Shown: in pieces, positions 20,228-30,445 of the stretch | Position numbering within the stretch: position 1 is the stretch's first letter | How the letters are laid out: every line of letters starts with the position of its first letter | NCBI GenBank assembly: GCA_018223185.1 | Contig: JAAEYW010000029.1 | Coordinates: forward strand, 1-64,000 | DNA length: 64,000 nucleotides | Direction: 5' to 3' | Source: Oceanospirillales bacterium | Lineage (GTDB): Bacteria; Pseudomonadota; Gammaproteobacteria; Pseudomonadales; Balneatricaceae | Notes under the pieces: generated by a model | Database searches by the model: none | The model's input: only the letters and a program-made list of their open reading frames with translations | Told to the model about the DNA's origin: nothing | Position numbers and translations under genes: made by a program

Positions 20228-21250
20228 TCAGTCAGGCTGGCAGCCTAGCCACCCCTGCGCGACATCCAGCATGCGGTTGGCAAAGCCCCACTCATTATCA
20301 AACCAGCACATCAGCTTTATCATATTGCCACCACTGACACGGGTCTGAGTACCATCAACGACGCCTGAGCGGGAATCACGATTGAAGTCTACCGATGCAT
20401 GCGGCTCTTCGGTATAACCTAAAAGTCCCTTTAACGGACCTTCTGCCGCGCGATGCAATATCTGATTAACCTGAGCAGCATCAGTCTCCCGGGAGACATT
20501 AAGCGAGATATCCAGTAATGACACATTGATGGTAGGCACCCGCACATGCAGCGATTCAAAACGGCCAGCCAGTTCGGGTAACAGCCGGTCGATACCACGA
20601 TTAAGTCCGGTGTTAACCGGAATAATCGATTGCATGGCACTCCGCGTGAGTCGCAGATCGGTCTGATGATAGCTGTCAATCACCGGCTGATCATTCATCG
20701 CCGAGTGAATTGTGGTGGTTAAACCACTGATAATTCCCAGTTCCCGGTGCAGCAGATCCAGAACCGGCACAATACAGTTAGTGGAACAGGACCCTGCGGC
20801 AACGATAGTTTGTTCTGCAGTCAGCAACTGCTGGTTAAAACCGTAGATAATCGTCGCATCAACATCACTGCCAGCTGGCTGGGAAAAGAGCAGTTTTTTA
20901 GCACCGCTATCGAGATGTTGCTGAGCGGTCAGCCGGTCACTGAAAGAACCGGAACACTCCAGCACCAGATCGATATCCATCGCCTGCCAGGGCATCGCTG
21001 AAGACCTGCTTTCATTAAGTACCCGGATCGAATCACCATTGATCAGCAGTTCACGACCATTATGGTGTACCGGCAGCGGAAAGCGTCCATGGGTAGTGTC
21101 ATAACGAGTCAGATAGGTAACGGTCTCGATATCAGATAACTCATTGATCGCGACAATCTGCAGCTGATCGCGATAGCCACACTCATAGATCGCCCGCAGG
21201 ACACTCTGGCCAATACGGCCATAACCATTTATTGCAACCCGATATGCCAT
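20228..21250 (-). CDS. epd: Erythrose-4-phosphate dehydrogenase (GAPDH family)
   Basis: A 340-residue NAD-dependent dehydrogenase. The Rossmann start VAINGYGRIGQSVLRAIYE, the catalytic cysteine motif GSCSTNC and the catalytic histidine in TTIHSAMNDQ are all present. VRVPTINVSLLDIS and DGTQTRVSGGNMIK resemble Epd more than glycolytic GapA. Epd oxidises erythrose 4-phosphate for pyridoxal phosphate synthesis; dual activity on glyceraldehyde 3-phosphate cannot be excluded. The usual SCTTNC reads SCSTNC. It lies between tkt and pgk as in Pseudomonas, with a terminator-like hairpin between it and tkt. Confidence 0.88.
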   Translation of the reverse strand: MAYRVAINGYGRIGQSVLRAIYECGYRDQLQIVAINELSDIETVTYLTRYDTTHGRFPLPVHHNGRELLINGDSIRVLNESRSSAMPWQAMDIDLVLECSGSFSDRLTAQQHLDSGAKKLLFSQPAGSDVDATIIYGFNQQLLTAEQTIVAAGSCSTNCIVPVLDLLHRELGIISGLTTTIHSAMNDQPVIDSYHQTDLRLTRSAMQSIIPVNTGLNRGIDRLLPELAGRFESLHVRVPTINVSLLDISLNVSRETDAAQVNQILHRAAEGPLKGLLGYTEEPHASVDFNRDSRSGVVDGTQTRVSGGNMIKLMCWFDNEWGFANRMLDVAQGWLGCQPD

Positions 21251-21265
21251 ACTACCTCGTTAAAC

Positions 21266-21296
21266 AAAAAGGCCAACTGATACAGCTGGCCTTTTT
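21266..21296 (-). terminator. Terminator or attenuator between tkt and epd
   Basis: A 10-bp stem AAAAAGGCCA/TGGCCTTTTT (21266-21275 with 21287-21296) and an 11-base loop. On the minus strand it lies 12 bases after the tkt stop and 15 bases before the epd start, and ends in a T run. It probably reduces read-through from tkt into epd-pgk-fba. Confidence 0.75.
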
Positions 21297-21308
21297 CACA
21301 GCCTGAAC

Positions 21309-23303
21309 TTACAGAACAGACTTCACTTTTTCGACTACGTTCTCAACGGTAAAGCCGAACAGTTTAAACAGATCGTCCGCCGGAGCAGACTCACCGAAAC
21401 TGGTCATACCGACGATAGCACCGTTAAGACCAACATATTTGTACCAGAAGTCAGCCTGGGCCGCTTCGACCGCAACCCGTGCAGTGACATTAGAAGGCAG
21501 AACCGCTTCACGGTATTCTGCATCCTGCTTATCAAACAGATCGGTAGACGGCATAGAGACGACACGAACCTGCTTACCCTCGGCTTCCAGTGCCGCTGCA
21601 GAATCCATTGCCAGACCCACTTCAGAACCCGTAGCAATCAGAATAGCATCCGGAGTGCCAGCAGTGTCGCGCAGAATGTATCCACCGCGGGCGATATTCG
21701 CCAGTTGCTCATCACTACGCTGCTGATGTGGCAGGTTCTGCCGGGAGAAGATCATCGCAGTCGGACCATCGACACGCTCAAGGGCAGCTTTCCATGCTAC
21801 TGCGGACTCAACCGCATCCGCCGGACGCCAGGTGCTCATATTCGGGGTGTGACGCAGGTTAGCGATCTGCTCGACCGGCTGATGGGTCGGGCCATCTTCG
21901 CCCAGACCAATAGAGTCATGGGTATACACATGGATCGCACGCAGCTTCATCAGCGCCGCCATACGCAGTGCGTTACGGGCGTACTCCATAAATACCAGGA
22001 AGGTTGCGCCGTAAGGAACAAAACCACCGTGCAACGCGATACCGTTCATGATGGCGGACATACCAAACTCACGTACACCGTAGAACAGGTAGTTACCCGA
22101 TGCATCATCTTTAGTCACACCTTTGCAACCAGACCACAGCGTCAGGTTAGATCCGGCCAGATCCGCAGAACCGCCCATCAGTTCAGGCAACAGCGGGCCA
22201 TAGGCATTAAGTGCATTCTGTGACGCTTTACGGGAAGCGATAGTCTCGCCCTTTTCCTGCAACTCTTTGATATAAGCATCTGCTTTTTCAGAGAAATCAG
22301 CTGGCAGTTCGCCGGTATAGCGACGGATCAGCTCACGGGCTTCGGCAGGGTAAGCTTTGCTGTACTCCGCAAACCGCTCTTCCCACTCATTTTCCAGTAC
22401 CACACCGGACTCCAGCGCACTCCACTGGGCAGAGATATCTTCCGGAATAACAAAGGCCTCATGTTCCCAACCCAGCTGCTTACGGGCCAGAGCCACCTCT
22501 TCTTCACCCAGAGGCGCGCCATGGCAGTCCTCTTTACCCTGCTTATTAGGGGAGCCGAAACCGATGATGGTTTTGCAGCAGATCAGCGTTGGCTGATCTT
22601 CATTGTCCTGGGCAGCCTCAATGGCAGCTTTAATCTGCTCGGCATCGTGACCATCAACCGCCGGGATCACCTGCCAGCCATAGGCTTCAAAGCGCTTAGG
22701 AGTATCGTCAGTGAACCAGCCCTCGACCTCACCATCGATAGAGATGCCATTGTCATCGTAGAACGCGATCAGTTTGCCCAGCCCCAGCGTACCCGCCAGA
22801 GAGCATGCTTCGTGGGAGATACCTTCCATCAGGCAGCCGTCACCCAGAAATACATAGGTATGGTGATCAATAATCTCATGACCTTCACGGTTAAACTGTG
22901 CCGCCATCGACTTTTCAGCAATAGCAAAACCGACCGCATTGGTGATCCCCTGACCCAGCGGGCCTGTAGTGGTTTCAACACCGGGCACATAACCATATTC
23001 AGGGTGGCCGGCTGTCTTGGAGTGCAACTGACGGAAGTTCTTAATGTCCTCAATAGAGAGGTCGTAACCGGTCAGGTGCAGCAGGCTGTAGATCAGCATT
23101 GAGCCGTGACCGTTCGACAGAACAAAACGGTCGCGATCCAGCCAATGCGGATTTGCCGGATTATGTTTCAGGAAATCATTCCATAATACTTCAGCGATAT
23201 CCGCCATACCCATTGGTGCACCAGGGTGACCGGATTTAGCCTTTTGGACAGCATCCATACTGAGGGCACGAATTGCATTGGCAAGTTCTCTACGCGAGGA
23301 CAT
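21309..23303 (-). CDS. tkt: Transketolase
   Basis: A 664-residue thiamine diphosphate enzyme moving two-carbon units between sugar phosphates in the pentose phosphate pathway. The N-terminal catalytic segment [16 protein letters not shown], the thiamine-binding motif [18 protein letters not shown], the pyrimidine domain with [10 protein letters not shown] and the C-terminal [18 protein letters not shown] are all present. It supplies erythrose 4-phosphate, the substrate of the adjacent epd. Divergent from metK. Confidence 0.97.
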   Translation of the reverse strand: MSSRRELANAIRALSMDAVQKAKSGHPGAPMGMADIAEVLWNDFLKHNPANPHWLDRDRFVLSNGHGSMLIYSLLHLTGYDLSIEDIKNFRQLHSKTAGHPEYGYVPGVETTTGPLGQGITNAVGFAIAEKSMAAQFNREGHEIIDHHTYVFLGDGCLMEGISHEACSLAGTLGLGKLIAFYDDNGISIDGEVEGWFTDDTPKRFEAYGWQVIPAVDGHDAEQIKAAIEAAQDNEDQPTLICCKTIIGFGSPNKQGKEDCHGAPLGEEEVALARKQLGWEHEAFVIPEDISAQWSALESGVVLENEWEERFAEYSKAYPAEARELIRRYTGELPADFSEKADAYIKELQEKGETIASRKASQNALNAYGPLLPELMGGSADLAGSNLTLWSGCKGVTKDDASGNYLFYGVREFGMSAIMNGIALHGGFVPYGATFLVFMEYARNALRMAALMKLRAIHVYTHDSIGLGEDGPTHQPVEQIANLRHTPNMSTWRPADAVESAVAWKAALERVDGPTAMIFSRQNLPHQQRSDEQLANIARGGYILRDTAGTPDAILIATGSEVGLAMDSAAALEAEGKQVRVVSMPSTDLFDKQDAEYREAVLPSNVTARVAVEAAQADFWYKYVGLNGAIVGMTSFGESAPADDLFKLFGFTVENVVEKVKSVL

Positions 23304-23631
23304 TGATTCACTCCAGGGCCGAACAAGCCCAAGTTGAGATTAAAAAGTGTTTGATGCAGCTTCAGTATCTCTTGTGAAGATAGTTAAGACCGGCACCGAT
23401 AAAAAAATAGGCGGCTATTTTCTCGTAACCGTCCCCCAGCATCAAACCTATTTCAGAGAAATTTAATGAAAATGAGCGGATTTCATCTAAAAAAGTAAAA
23501 AAATCATCTAAAACAGGAATACCGGCCATGCAATCATGACGCAAGACGATTAAAATAACTGTCATTCTTATACCCGGGCCATCGGCCCGATGCCATATTT
23601 AATTCCCTTAAATTAGGATTGAAGACGCGTA
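23304..23631. other. Divergent tkt/metK regulatory region
   Basis: 328 bases with no supported gene. It holds promoters for tkt (minus) and metK (plus). A GGGCC-ATC-GGCCC hairpin lies near 23576-23590, about 40 bases before metK. A 67-codon minus-strand frame (23362-23565) reads open, but its third codon positions are AT-rich, unlike neighbouring genes, and it has a poor ribosome site, so I do not call it. I saw no recognisable SAM or SAH riboswitch. Confidence 0.5.
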
Positions 23632-24822
23632 ATGAGCGAATACAGCCTGTTTACTTCGGAGTCAGTCTCCGAAGGCCATCCTGATAAGATCGCAGATCAG
23701 ATCTCTGATGCGGTTCTTGACGCAATTATTGCTGAAGACAAGTACGCCCGCGTGGCCTGCGAGACCATGGTTAAGACCGGTGTCGCAATTGTTTCCGGCG
23801 AGATCACTACCTCAGCGTGGGTCGACCTGGAAGCGCTGGTTCGCGGCGTTATCTGCGATATCGGTTACACTTCATCAGACGTCGGTTACGACGGCGCAAC
23901 CTGTGGTGTCATTAACATCATCGGTAAGCAGTCCCCTGATATCAATCAGGGTGTTGACCGCGCTAAGCCTGAAGATCAGGGTGCCGGTGACCAGGGCCTG
24001 ATGTTTGGCTATGCCAGCAACGAGACCGATGTACTGATGCCCGCACCCATCTGCTACGCCCACCGCCTGGTTGAACGTCAGGCTGAAGCGCGCAAGTCCG
24101 GTCTGCTGCCGTGGCTGCGTCCGGATGCCAAGAGTCAGGTCACCTTCCGTTATGAAAACGGCCAGCCGGTTGGAATTGATGCCGTCGTGTTGTCAACTCA
24201 GCACAACCCGGAAGTCTCAATGGCGGACCTGCAAGAAGCGGTGATGGAGCTGATTATCAAGCACACTCTGCCAGCTGAGTGGATCGACAAGAGCACTAAA
24301 TTCCACATCAACCCAACCGGTAACTTTGTTATCGGTGGCCCTGTGGGCGACTGCGGTCTGACCGGCCGTAAGATTATCGTGGATACCTATGGCGGTATGG
24401 CCCGTCACGGTGGCGGCGCATTCTCAGGCAAAGATCCATCAAAAGTGGACCGTTCAGCCGCTTACGCGGGTCGCTATGTGGCGAAAAACATCGTGGCTGC
24501 CGGTCTGGCTGATAAGTGTGAGATCCAGGTATCTTACGCCATCGGTGTGGCTGAACCGACCTCGGTATCAATCAATACCTTCGGCACCGGTAAGATTTCT
24601 GACGCGAAGATCATCGAACTGATGAACAACCACTTCGATCTGCGCCCCCATGCGATCACCCGGATGCTGGACCTGCTGCATCCGATGTATCGCCCGACAG
24701 CTGCCTACGGTCACTTTGGCCATAACCCATTTGAGATGACGGTAGGAAACGATACTTTCACCGCCTACACTTGGGAAAAAACCGATAAAGCTGACGAACT
24801 GCGAGCTGCTGCAGGTCTGTAA
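23632..24822 (+). CDS. metK: S-adenosylmethionine synthase
   Basis: A 396-residue enzyme making S-adenosylmethionine from methionine and [19 protein letters not shown] (residues 14-29) carries the ATP-binding histidine; [12 protein letters not shown] and [19 protein letters not shown] are the two family signatures. It is a single gene with its own terminator. The start at 23632 gives the conserved opening [19 protein letters not shown]. Confidence 0.98.
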   Translation: MSEYSLFTSESVSEGHPDKIADQISDAVLDAIIAEDKYARVACETMVKTGVAIVSGEITTSAWVDLEALVRGVICDIGYTSSDVGYDGATCGVINIIGKQSPDINQGVDRAKPEDQGAGDQGLMFGYASNETDVLMPAPICYAHRLVERQAEARKSGLLPWLRPDAKSQVTFRYENGQPVGIDAVVLSTQHNPEVSMADLQEAVMELIIKHTLPAEWIDKSTKFHINPTGNFVIGGPVGDCGLTGRKIIVDTYGGMARHGGGAFSGKDPSKVDRSAAYAGRYVAKNIVAAGLADKCEIQVSYAIGVAEPTSVSINTFGTGKISDAKIIELMNNHFDLRPHAITRMLDLLHPMYRPTAAYGHFGHNPFEMTVGNDTFTAYTWEKTDKADELRAAAGL

Positions 24823-24845
24823 GCACCTCTGTATATCGAACAGAC

Positions 24846-24877
24846 AAAAAAGGCCGGATGAAAATCCGGCCTTTTTT
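24846..24877 (+). terminator. Rho-independent terminator of metK
   Basis: An 8-bp GC-rich stem GGCCGGAT/ATCCGGCC (24852-24859 with 24864-24871), extended by A-T pairs, with a GAAA tetraloop and six T. It starts 24 bases after the metK stop. Confidence 0.92.
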
Positions 24878-24983
24878 ATTATTAGCTGGCCGCCAAGATT
24901 TACAGATAAGTAATCCCTCTAACTGATCCGGCGATAGCATGGCATAATAGTCCTTTCAGCAGCACAACTGATTGACAGAAACG

Positions 24984-25712
24984 ATGAGAATCCCCCGCTT
25001 TTACGAACCCCAGCCACTCACTGAAGGCAGCGAAACTGACCTTAGCGACAACGTGGTCCAACATGTTTCCCGGGCATTGAGAATGCGTCCAGGCGACCCG
25101 CTCATTCTGTTCAATGGCGATGGCCTTGAGTATTCTGCCGAACTGACGGCGATCGCCAAGCGTAACGCAACAGTACGCATAACCGGCTCAGCTGAACCAC
25201 GTCGGGTTTCACCGTTAAATGTGACCATCGGCCAGGCGGTATCCCGGGGAGAACGGATGGATTACGCGGTACAGAAAGCCACGGAGCTGGGGATGAATCA
25301 GCTGGTGCCACTGTTTACTGAACGCTGCGAAGTTCGCCTCAACAACGAGCGTCAGGATAAACGCCGTCAACACTGGCAACAGGTGGCCATCAGCGCCTGC
25401 GAACAGAGTCTGCGCTGCGATCTGCCCGAGATCAGCGAACCACGGTCGCTGAATGACTGGATTGACACGGTTGAGGCCGACCTTAAACTGGTACTCCATC
25501 ACCACACCGAGCAGCCGCTGGGAGACTTCGAAAAGCCGTCGTCTGTTGCGCTGCTGATCGGACCGGAAGGCGGACTGAGTGAAACAGAAGTACAACTGGC
25601 ACTGTCAAAGGGGTTTAAACCGGTTGCCTTTGGCCCACGGGTTTTTCGAACAGAAACCGCCCCGGTTGCCGCACTTTCGGTGCTTCAGTATTTATGGGGC
25701 GACCTGGGGTAA
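24984..25712 (+). CDS. rsmE: 16S rRNA (uracil-1498-N3)-methyltransferase
   Basis: SPOUT-class methyltransferase of 242 residues that methylates U1498 of 16S rRNA. An N-terminal PUA-like domain (about 1-70) precedes the knotted domain with VQKATELGMNQLVPLFTERC, LLIGPEGGLSETEV and FGPRVFRTETAPVAAL, all hallmarks of RsmE. The ATG at 24984 (MRIPRFYEPQ) was preferred to a TTG four codons upstream because it gives the usual family N-terminus. It lies 5' of gshB, as in many gammaproteobacteria. Confidence 0.95.
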   Translation: MRIPRFYEPQPLTEGSETDLSDNVVQHVSRALRMRPGDPLILFNGDGLEYSAELTAIAKRNATVRITGSAEPRRVSPLNVTIGQAVSRGERMDYAVQKATELGMNQLVPLFTERCEVRLNNERQDKRRQHWQQVAISACEQSLRCDLPEISEPRSLNDWIDTVEADLKLVLHHHTEQPLGDFEKPSSVALLIGPEGGLSETEVQLALSKGFKPVAFGPRVFRTETAPVAALSVLQYLWGDLG

Positions 25713-25795
25713 AACCGGGGACAACAGTAATACTGGTGATGACCAGACAGGGCGGGTAGAATCCCACTGAATCAACAGATTAACAAGGCACTTCG

Positions 25796-26758
25796 ATGAC
25801 AGTAAAAGTCGGCATTGTGATGGACCCGATTGAGTCCATCAGCTACAAAAAAGACAGCTCTCTGGCGATGCTATGGGCCGCTCAGAATAAAGGCTGGGAA
25901 CTCTGGTATATGGAGCAAAAGGATCTTTATCTCAAGGATGGTAAAGTCCTGGCCAAAATGGCCCCTCTTACTGTCGATATGAATCCCCAGAAGTGGTTTG
26001 AACGGGGCGACTATCAGGTCGAGGAACTTTGCACGCTCGACGTTGTTCTGATGCGTAAAGATCCCCCCTTCGATAACGAGTTTATCTACACCACTCACCT
26101 GCTGGAACTGGCAGCCGCTCAGGGTAATACCCTGATGGTTAACCGGCCACAGGCGTTGCGGGACTATAACGAGAAGATCTTTGCCACTCACTTCCCGCAA
26201 TGCTGCCCGCCAGTGCTGGTGACCCGCCGTGATGACCTGTTACGTGAATTCCATGCCGAATATAAAGATGTCATTTTCAAACCGCTGGATGGCATGGGCG
26301 GCACCTCAGTATTCCGCATTCAGGAAGAAGGCGTAAACCTCGGTGTCATCATCGAAACCCTGACCAAATTTGGCACTGAGACTATTATGGCGCAGAAATA
26401 CCTGCCGGAAATTGTCGACGGTGACAAACGGATTCTGATGATTGACGGCGAACCTGTTCCCTATGGCCTGTCCCGTATTCCAACCAAAGGCGAAACCCGG
26501 GGCAACCTGGCTGCTGGTGGTCGTGGTGAAGGCCGTCCGCTGACCGAACGGGAACAATGGATCGCGGCTCAGGTGGGCCCGACTCTGAAAGCCCAGGGTA
26601 TTCTGTTTGCCGGACTGGATGTAATCGGCGATTATCTGACCGAAGTAAACGTCACCAGCCCGACCTGTATCCGCGAACTGGACAACCAGTTTGGTCTGGA
26701 TATCGGCATGCAGCTGATGGACGTCATCGAAGCGAAGCTTAACCAGAGTAATGCATAA
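25796..26758 (+). CDS. gshB: Glutathione synthetase
   Basis: ATP-grasp ligase of 320 residues that adds glycine to gamma-glutamylcysteine, the final glutathione step. Visible elements are IVMDPIESISYKKDSSLAML at the N-terminus, the ATP-grasp loop VFKPLDGMGGTSVFR, LSRIPTKGETRGNLAAGGRG and the metal/substrate end EVNVTSPTCIRELD. It begins a plus-strand run gshB-tonB-yqgE-yqgF-pyrR-pyrB-pyrC' with the same order as Pseudomonas. Confidence 0.97.
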   Translation: MTVKVGIVMDPIESISYKKDSSLAMLWAAQNKGWELWYMEQKDLYLKDGKVLAKMAPLTVDMNPQKWFERGDYQVEELCTLDVVLMRKDPPFDNEFIYTTHLLELAAAQGNTLMVNRPQALRDYNEKIFATHFPQCCPPVLVTRRDDLLREFHAEYKDVIFKPLDGMGGTSVFRIQEEGVNLGVIIETLTKFGTETIMAQKYLPEIVDGDKRILMIDGEPVPYGLSRIPTKGETRGNLAAGGRGEGRPLTEREQWIAAQVGPTLKAQGILFAGLDVIGDYLTEVNVTSPTCIRELDNQFGLDIGMQLMDVIEAKLNQSNA

Positions 26759-26794
26759 CAACGATGTCATTCTTCCCGGTTTCAGGAACGCGCT

Positions 26795-27745
26795 ATGAGT
26801 AAGGCTGTTGCCGCTGTATCTGCAGCTGACCGGCTCGGCTTTACACTGTTTCTGGCGGTGGCTGTACATGCTGCAGCCATTCTGGGGATCGGTTTCGCCC
26901 TGGCGCCGAAAGCCCCTCCGGCACAAACGCTGGAAATAACGCTGGCTCAGTTTAAGAGCGAGAAACCGCCGGAAGAAGCGGACTTTATTGCTCAGGCCGA
27001 CCAGCAAGGCAGCGGTCAGCTAGAGGAGAAAGCTCTGCCAGCGACCCGGGAAAAAGCCGATTTCCAGCACCGGGACATTCAGGAAACTGCCTCACTGCAG
27101 CCGCTAACCCAGCCAGTCAATACCACCGCGACGCCGACACCGGCGATACCAGCGGAGCCTGCTCCGATTGCCGAAACAACCGACCAGCAAAACGTCACAG
27201 CAGCGGAGCAAGAGGTTGTCATTACCAGCGCCAGACAAGAAAAGCGGGTATCTGAGCTGCCGGAAAAGCATCAGCAATCGACACCTCCGCCACCCGCTCC
27301 GGGCAGCTCTCAGTCGCTGCTATCACGCAGCCTTGAAATTGCGAGTCTGGAAGCTCAGCTGGAATTTCAGCGCCAGGAGTATGCTAAGCGGCCACGCATA
27401 AAACGCCTCACTTCGGCCGCCACCAAAAGTCATAGTGACGCAGTCTATCTGGCTAACTGGCGGCGCAAGATCGAATCTGTTGGTAACCTCAACTACCCGC
27501 AAGAAGCACAACAGAACCAGCTCTATGGCAGCTTACGGATGATGGTCAGTGTTTTGCCGGACGGCCGTGTAAAGGAGATTCGTATTCTCCATTCTTCCGG
27601 CAACCGGATTCTGGACGATGCCGCCGTACGCATTGTGCAGCTGGCAGCGCCATTCCAGAAATTTCCCGTAGAGATGCGTAAAAATACAGATCTGCTGGAA
27701 ATTATCCGCACCTGGAAGTTTGAGAAAACCAGCCGGATATACTAA
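26795..27745 (+). CDS. TonB-like energy transducer
   Basis: A 316-residue protein with an N-terminal membrane anchor near residues 13-36 (LGFTLFLAVAVHAAAILGIG), a long low-complexity periplasmic region rich in Ala, Pro, Glu and Gln, and a C-terminal TonB domain (NYPQEAQQNQLYGSLRMM ... LDDAAVRIVQLAAPFQKFP) over the last 90 residues. TonB normally passes proton-motive energy from ExbB/ExbD to outer-membrane receptors, but no exbBD or receptor gene is nearby. The Pseudomonas aeruginosa gene in this location is tonB3, reported to be needed for twitching motility; pilT and pilU lie 4 kb downstream here too. Confidence 0.88.
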   Translation: MSKAVAAVSAADRLGFTLFLAVAVHAAAILGIGFALAPKAPPAQTLEITLAQFKSEKPPEEADFIAQADQQGSGQLEEKALPATREKADFQHRDIQETASLQPLTQPVNTTATPTPAIPAEPAPIAETTDQQNVTAAEQEVVITSARQEKRVSELPEKHQQSTPPPPAPGSSQSLLSRSLEIASLEAQLEFQRQEYAKRPRIKRLTSAATKSHSDAVYLANWRRKIESVGNLNYPQEAQQNQLYGSLRMMVSVLPDGRVKEIRILHSSGNRILDDAAVRIVQLAAPFQKFPVEMRKNTDLLEIIRTWKFEKTSRIY

Positions 27746-27822
27746 AAGTAAGAGTGTCACGCGCAAACGAAGATATACAGTGCCGTATCTCACTATTTCG
27801 CGTTTCAAAGGCTGGTATTAAT

Positions 27823-28404
27823 ATGACCACAGACACCCCCTCTATATACCTCCCCGGCAGCCTTCAGGGACATTTCCTCATATCGATGCCGCATATGGAT
27901 GATCCTAACTTTGCGCAGACGGTCATCTATATCTGTGAACATAACGAATCGGGCGCCATGGGAATCGTCGTTAACCGCCCGATCGAGATGGATCTGGGGC
28001 AGCTGCTTCAGCATCTTGAGTTTAGTTACAACAGTGACCTGACCGATCTCATTTATGCCGGAGGGCCGGTACAGAATGACCGGGGCTTCATCCTGCACCG
28101 GCACACAGCGAATGAATGGGACTCCTGCTACAACATTACCGATGAACTGACCCTGACCACCTCGATGGATATTCTGCAGGCAATCAGTGAAAACAGTGGC
28201 CCTGAAGAGTTTCTGGTGGCTCTGGGATATGCCGGCTGGGGCCCGGGACAGCTGGAACAGGAACTGTCTGACAATGTATGGTTAAGTTGCCCGGCTAATT
28301 TAGATATAATGTTCGGCACTCCGGCTGAAGAGCGACTTCAGGCCGCGGCTGCGACTCTGGGGGTCAACCTTGATCTGTTAACGTCTCAAAGCGGCCACGC
28401 CTGA
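27823..28404 (+). CDS. yqgE: YqgE/AlgH family protein
   Basis: A 193-residue soluble protein of the YqgE/AlgH (DUF179) family. Conserved blocks are LPGSLQGHFLISMPHMDDPNF near the N-terminus, IYICEHNESGAMGIVVNRP, YAGGPVQNDRGFILH and ALGYAGWGPGQLEQEL. The function is not established, although the Pseudomonas member was named AlgH. The ATG at 27823 (MTTDTPSIYLPG) was chosen over one 23 codons upstream because the extra residues do not match the family. It lies directly before yqgF, a conserved pair. Confidence 0.94.
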   Translation: MTTDTPSIYLPGSLQGHFLISMPHMDDPNFAQTVIYICEHNESGAMGIVVNRPIEMDLGQLLQHLEFSYNSDLTDLIYAGGPVQNDRGFILHRHTANEWDSCYNITDELTLTTSMDILQAISENSGPEEFLVALGYAGWGPGQLEQELSDNVWLSCPANLDIMFGTPAEERLQAAAATLGVNLDLLTSQSGHA

Positions 28405-28441
28405 TCAGCCCTCTCACCACTAACCCACTCAAAGAAACGGA

Positions 28442-28918
28442 ATGATCACACTTTCAGGTCCAGTTATAGGTTTTGATTTCGGCACCACACGGATAGGTAT
28501 CGCGGCGGGTCAGGCCATTACCGGCACCGCCTCCCCTTTACCCCCGGTCAGCGCCCGCGATGGCGTTCCCGACTGGTCGGTAATTGAAAAGATTATTTCA
28601 GAATGGAAGCCTGCTGCCATTGTGGTTGGCATCCCCCTGAATATGGATGGCACGATCAGCGATATGTCCCGCAGAGCCCGAAAATTTGCCAACCGTCTCA
28701 AAGAGCGCTGCCAGCTCCCCTGCTATCTGATTGATGAACGGCTTTCCACCCGGGAAGCCAAGCAGATCAGTCTTTCCAGGGGAGGCAGCAGTAATTTCAA
28801 AGAAAACTCTGTTGACGGCATCGCCGCACAACTGATTCTGGAAAGCTGGTTTGAATCAGACCAGCTGATACCCAGTGAAACCCGACTGGAGGACCTTTAT
28901 GGTATCGGGCGTAATTAA
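28442..28918 (+). CDS. yqgF: YqgF/RuvX RNase H-fold nuclease
   Basis: A 158-residue protein with an RNase H-like fold, named pre-16S rRNA nuclease or Holliday-junction resolvase-like. Acidic active-site positions sit in [25 protein letters not shown] and [22 protein letters not shown] is also conserved. The family is linked to maturation of the 16S rRNA 5' end. The last 20 bases overlap the start of pyrR, which places the pyrR ribosome site inside this gene. Confidence 0.94.
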   Translation: MITLSGPVIGFDFGTTRIGIAAGQAITGTASPLPPVSARDGVPDWSVIEKIISEWKPAAIVVGIPLNMDGTISDMSRRARKFANRLKERCQLPCYLIDERLSTREAKQISLSRGGSSNFKENSVDGIAAQLILESWFESDQLIPSETRLEDLYGIGRN

Positions 28919-29414
28919 AGTTGATCACCTGCTGACCAAAATGGCGGCAGATCTGGCAACACTGATAAAAGCAAAACAGCTAGAAAATCCGATTATGATT
29001 GGTATCCATACCGGCGGGGTCTGGCTGGCAGAGCATCTGCATCAGCAGCTGGCTATAGAAAGCCCCCTGGGAACTCTGGATATCTCTTTCTACCGTGATG
29101 ATTTCAGCCGGGCAGGCCTGAACCCTAAAGTCCAGCCCTCAGCACTGCCCTGTGCGACGGAAGATCGCCATATAATCCTGGTGGATGACGTAATCATGAG
29201 CGGACGAACAATCCGGGCAGCGATGAACGAACTGTTTGACTACGGCCGCCCCGCTTCGATTACGCTGGTCACCCTGCTTGATCTGAACCGTCGAGAGCTG
29301 CCGATTCAGGCTGATATCACCGGCGATACGCTGCAACTCGCCGATGACGAGCTGGTAAAACTGACCGGACCGGTGCCACTGGCGCTGGAGATCCGTAAAA
29401 AAGATAACCTCTAA
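28899..29414 (+). CDS. pyrR: PyrR bifunctional regulator / uracil phosphoribosyltransferase
   Basis: A 171-residue type I phosphoribosyltransferase. The PRPP-binding loop is [18 protein letters not shown], and [16 protein letters not shown] forms the pyrophosphate region. In Bacillus, PyrR binds mRNA to attenuate pyr operons; in Gram-negatives its role is less clear. The ATG at 28899 ([12 protein letters not shown]) is set by a strong GGAGG at 28888-28892; an upstream in-frame start would lie deep in yqgF. No PyrR-type RNA loop fits the 19-base gap before pyrB. Confidence 0.93.
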   Translation: MVSGVIKVDHLLTKMAADLATLIKAKQLENPIMIGIHTGGVWLAEHLHQQLAIESPLGTLDISFYRDDFSRAGLNPKVQPSALPCATEDRHIILVDDVIMSGRTIRAAMNELFDYGRPASITLVTLLDLNRRELPIQADITGDTLQLADDELVKLTGPVPLALEIRKKDNL

Positions 29415-29433
29415 CCCATCGCCGGAATCTGAC

Positions 29434-30435
29434 ATGTTTGAACAACAAGATCCCAACCTGATCCAGCTGAACAGCGCCGGTCAGCTTAAACACTTTCTGA
29501 CGACCGAAGGTCTGAGCCGGGAGATGCTGACTGAGATTCTCGATACGGCAGACTCATTTGTCGATATGAGCGCACAACAGGTCAAAAAGGTCCCCCTCCT
29601 ACGAGGCAAAACAGTCGTCAACCTGTTTTTCGAGGCCAGCACCCGTACTGCGAGCACCTTTGAACTGGCAGCTAAACGTCTATCTGCCGATGTTCTGAAT
29701 CTCAATATCAAAACGTCATCAACGTCTAAGGGTGAAACCCTGAAAGACACCCTGATGACGATGGAAGCGATGCATTCCGATATGTTTGTAGTGCGTCACT
29801 CGGATAGCGGTGCAGCCCACTATATCGCCAGTAACGTGACCCCGCATGTTGCTGTGATCAACGCCGGAGACGGACGTCACGCGCACCCGACCCAGGCGAT
29901 GCTCGACATGCTGACCATCCGGCAGCATAAAGGCGAGTTTGAATCGCTGACCGTAGCCATTGTTGGTGATATTCTCCACTCCCGGGTGGCCCGTTCACAG
30001 ATTCACGCACTGCGTACCCTGGGTGCGAAAGAGATCCGGGTGATAGCGCCCACAACCTTGCTGCCGCGTCATATAGAAGCGCTGGGAGTCACCGTTTACA
30101 CGGATATGATACAGGGTCTCAAAGATGTCGATGTGGTCATGATGCTGCGACTGCAGAAAGAGCGGATGCAGAGCGCCCTGCTGCCCAGCGAATCTGAGTT
30201 CTACAGTTTATATGGTCTCACCGAAGAAAAACTGAAACTCACTCATCCTGATTCAATTGTTATGCATCCGGGACCCATTAACCGTGGTGTCGAGATAGAA
30301 ACTTCGGTTGCCGATGGTCCGAAATCGATGATCCTCAAACAGGTGACCAACGGAATCGCCGTACGGATGGCCGTGATGTCGATGGCAATGAGTGGTCAGA
30401 TGACTGAGCATCAGGCTGAACGGGAGAGCGAATAA
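29434..30435 (+). CDS. pyrB: Aspartate carbamoyltransferase catalytic chain
   Basis: A 333-residue transcarbamoylase forming carbamoyl-aspartate, the first committed pyrimidine step. The carbamoyl-phosphate motif [19 protein letters not shown] lies near residues 66-84, [12 protein letters not shown] near 152-163, and [12 protein letters not shown] near the C-terminus. The longer N-terminus and the adjacent non-catalytic pyrC' match the Pseudomonas class A enzyme, which works as a PyrB/PyrC' complex rather than with a PyrI regulatory chain; no pyrI is present here. Confidence 0.96.
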   Translation: MFEQQDPNLIQLNSAGQLKHFLTTEGLSREMLTEILDTADSFVDMSAQQVKKVPLLRGKTVVNLFFEASTRTASTFELAAKRLSADVLNLNIKTSSTSKGETLKDTLMTMEAMHSDMFVVRHSDSGAAHYIASNVTPHVAVINAGDGRHAHPTQAMLDMLTIRQHKGEFESLTVAIVGDILHSRVARSQIHALRTLGAKEIRVIAPTTLLPRHIEALGVTVYTDMIQGLKDVDVVMMLRLQKERMQSALLPSESEFYSLYGLTEEKLKLTHPDSIVMHPGPINRGVEIETSVADGPKSMILKQVTNGIAVRMAVMSMAMSGQMTEHQAERESE

Positions 30436-30445
30436 GGTGAAGACG

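Noticed and set aside
22461-23102. 213-codon frame antisense to tkt
   Set aside because: Shadow of transketolase; no ribosome site and no recognisable domain.
23362-23565. 67-codon minus-strand frame between tkt and metK
   Set aside because: Its protein looks plausible by eye, but third codon positions are only about 40% G+C, the ribosome site is poor, and it occupies a divergent promoter region. Ribosome profiling or conservation of the frame would be needed.
23566-23631. SAM-type riboswitch upstream of metK
   Set aside because: The only structure seen is a simple GGGCC/GGCCC hairpin; no multi-helix SAM or SAH riboswitch layout is visible.
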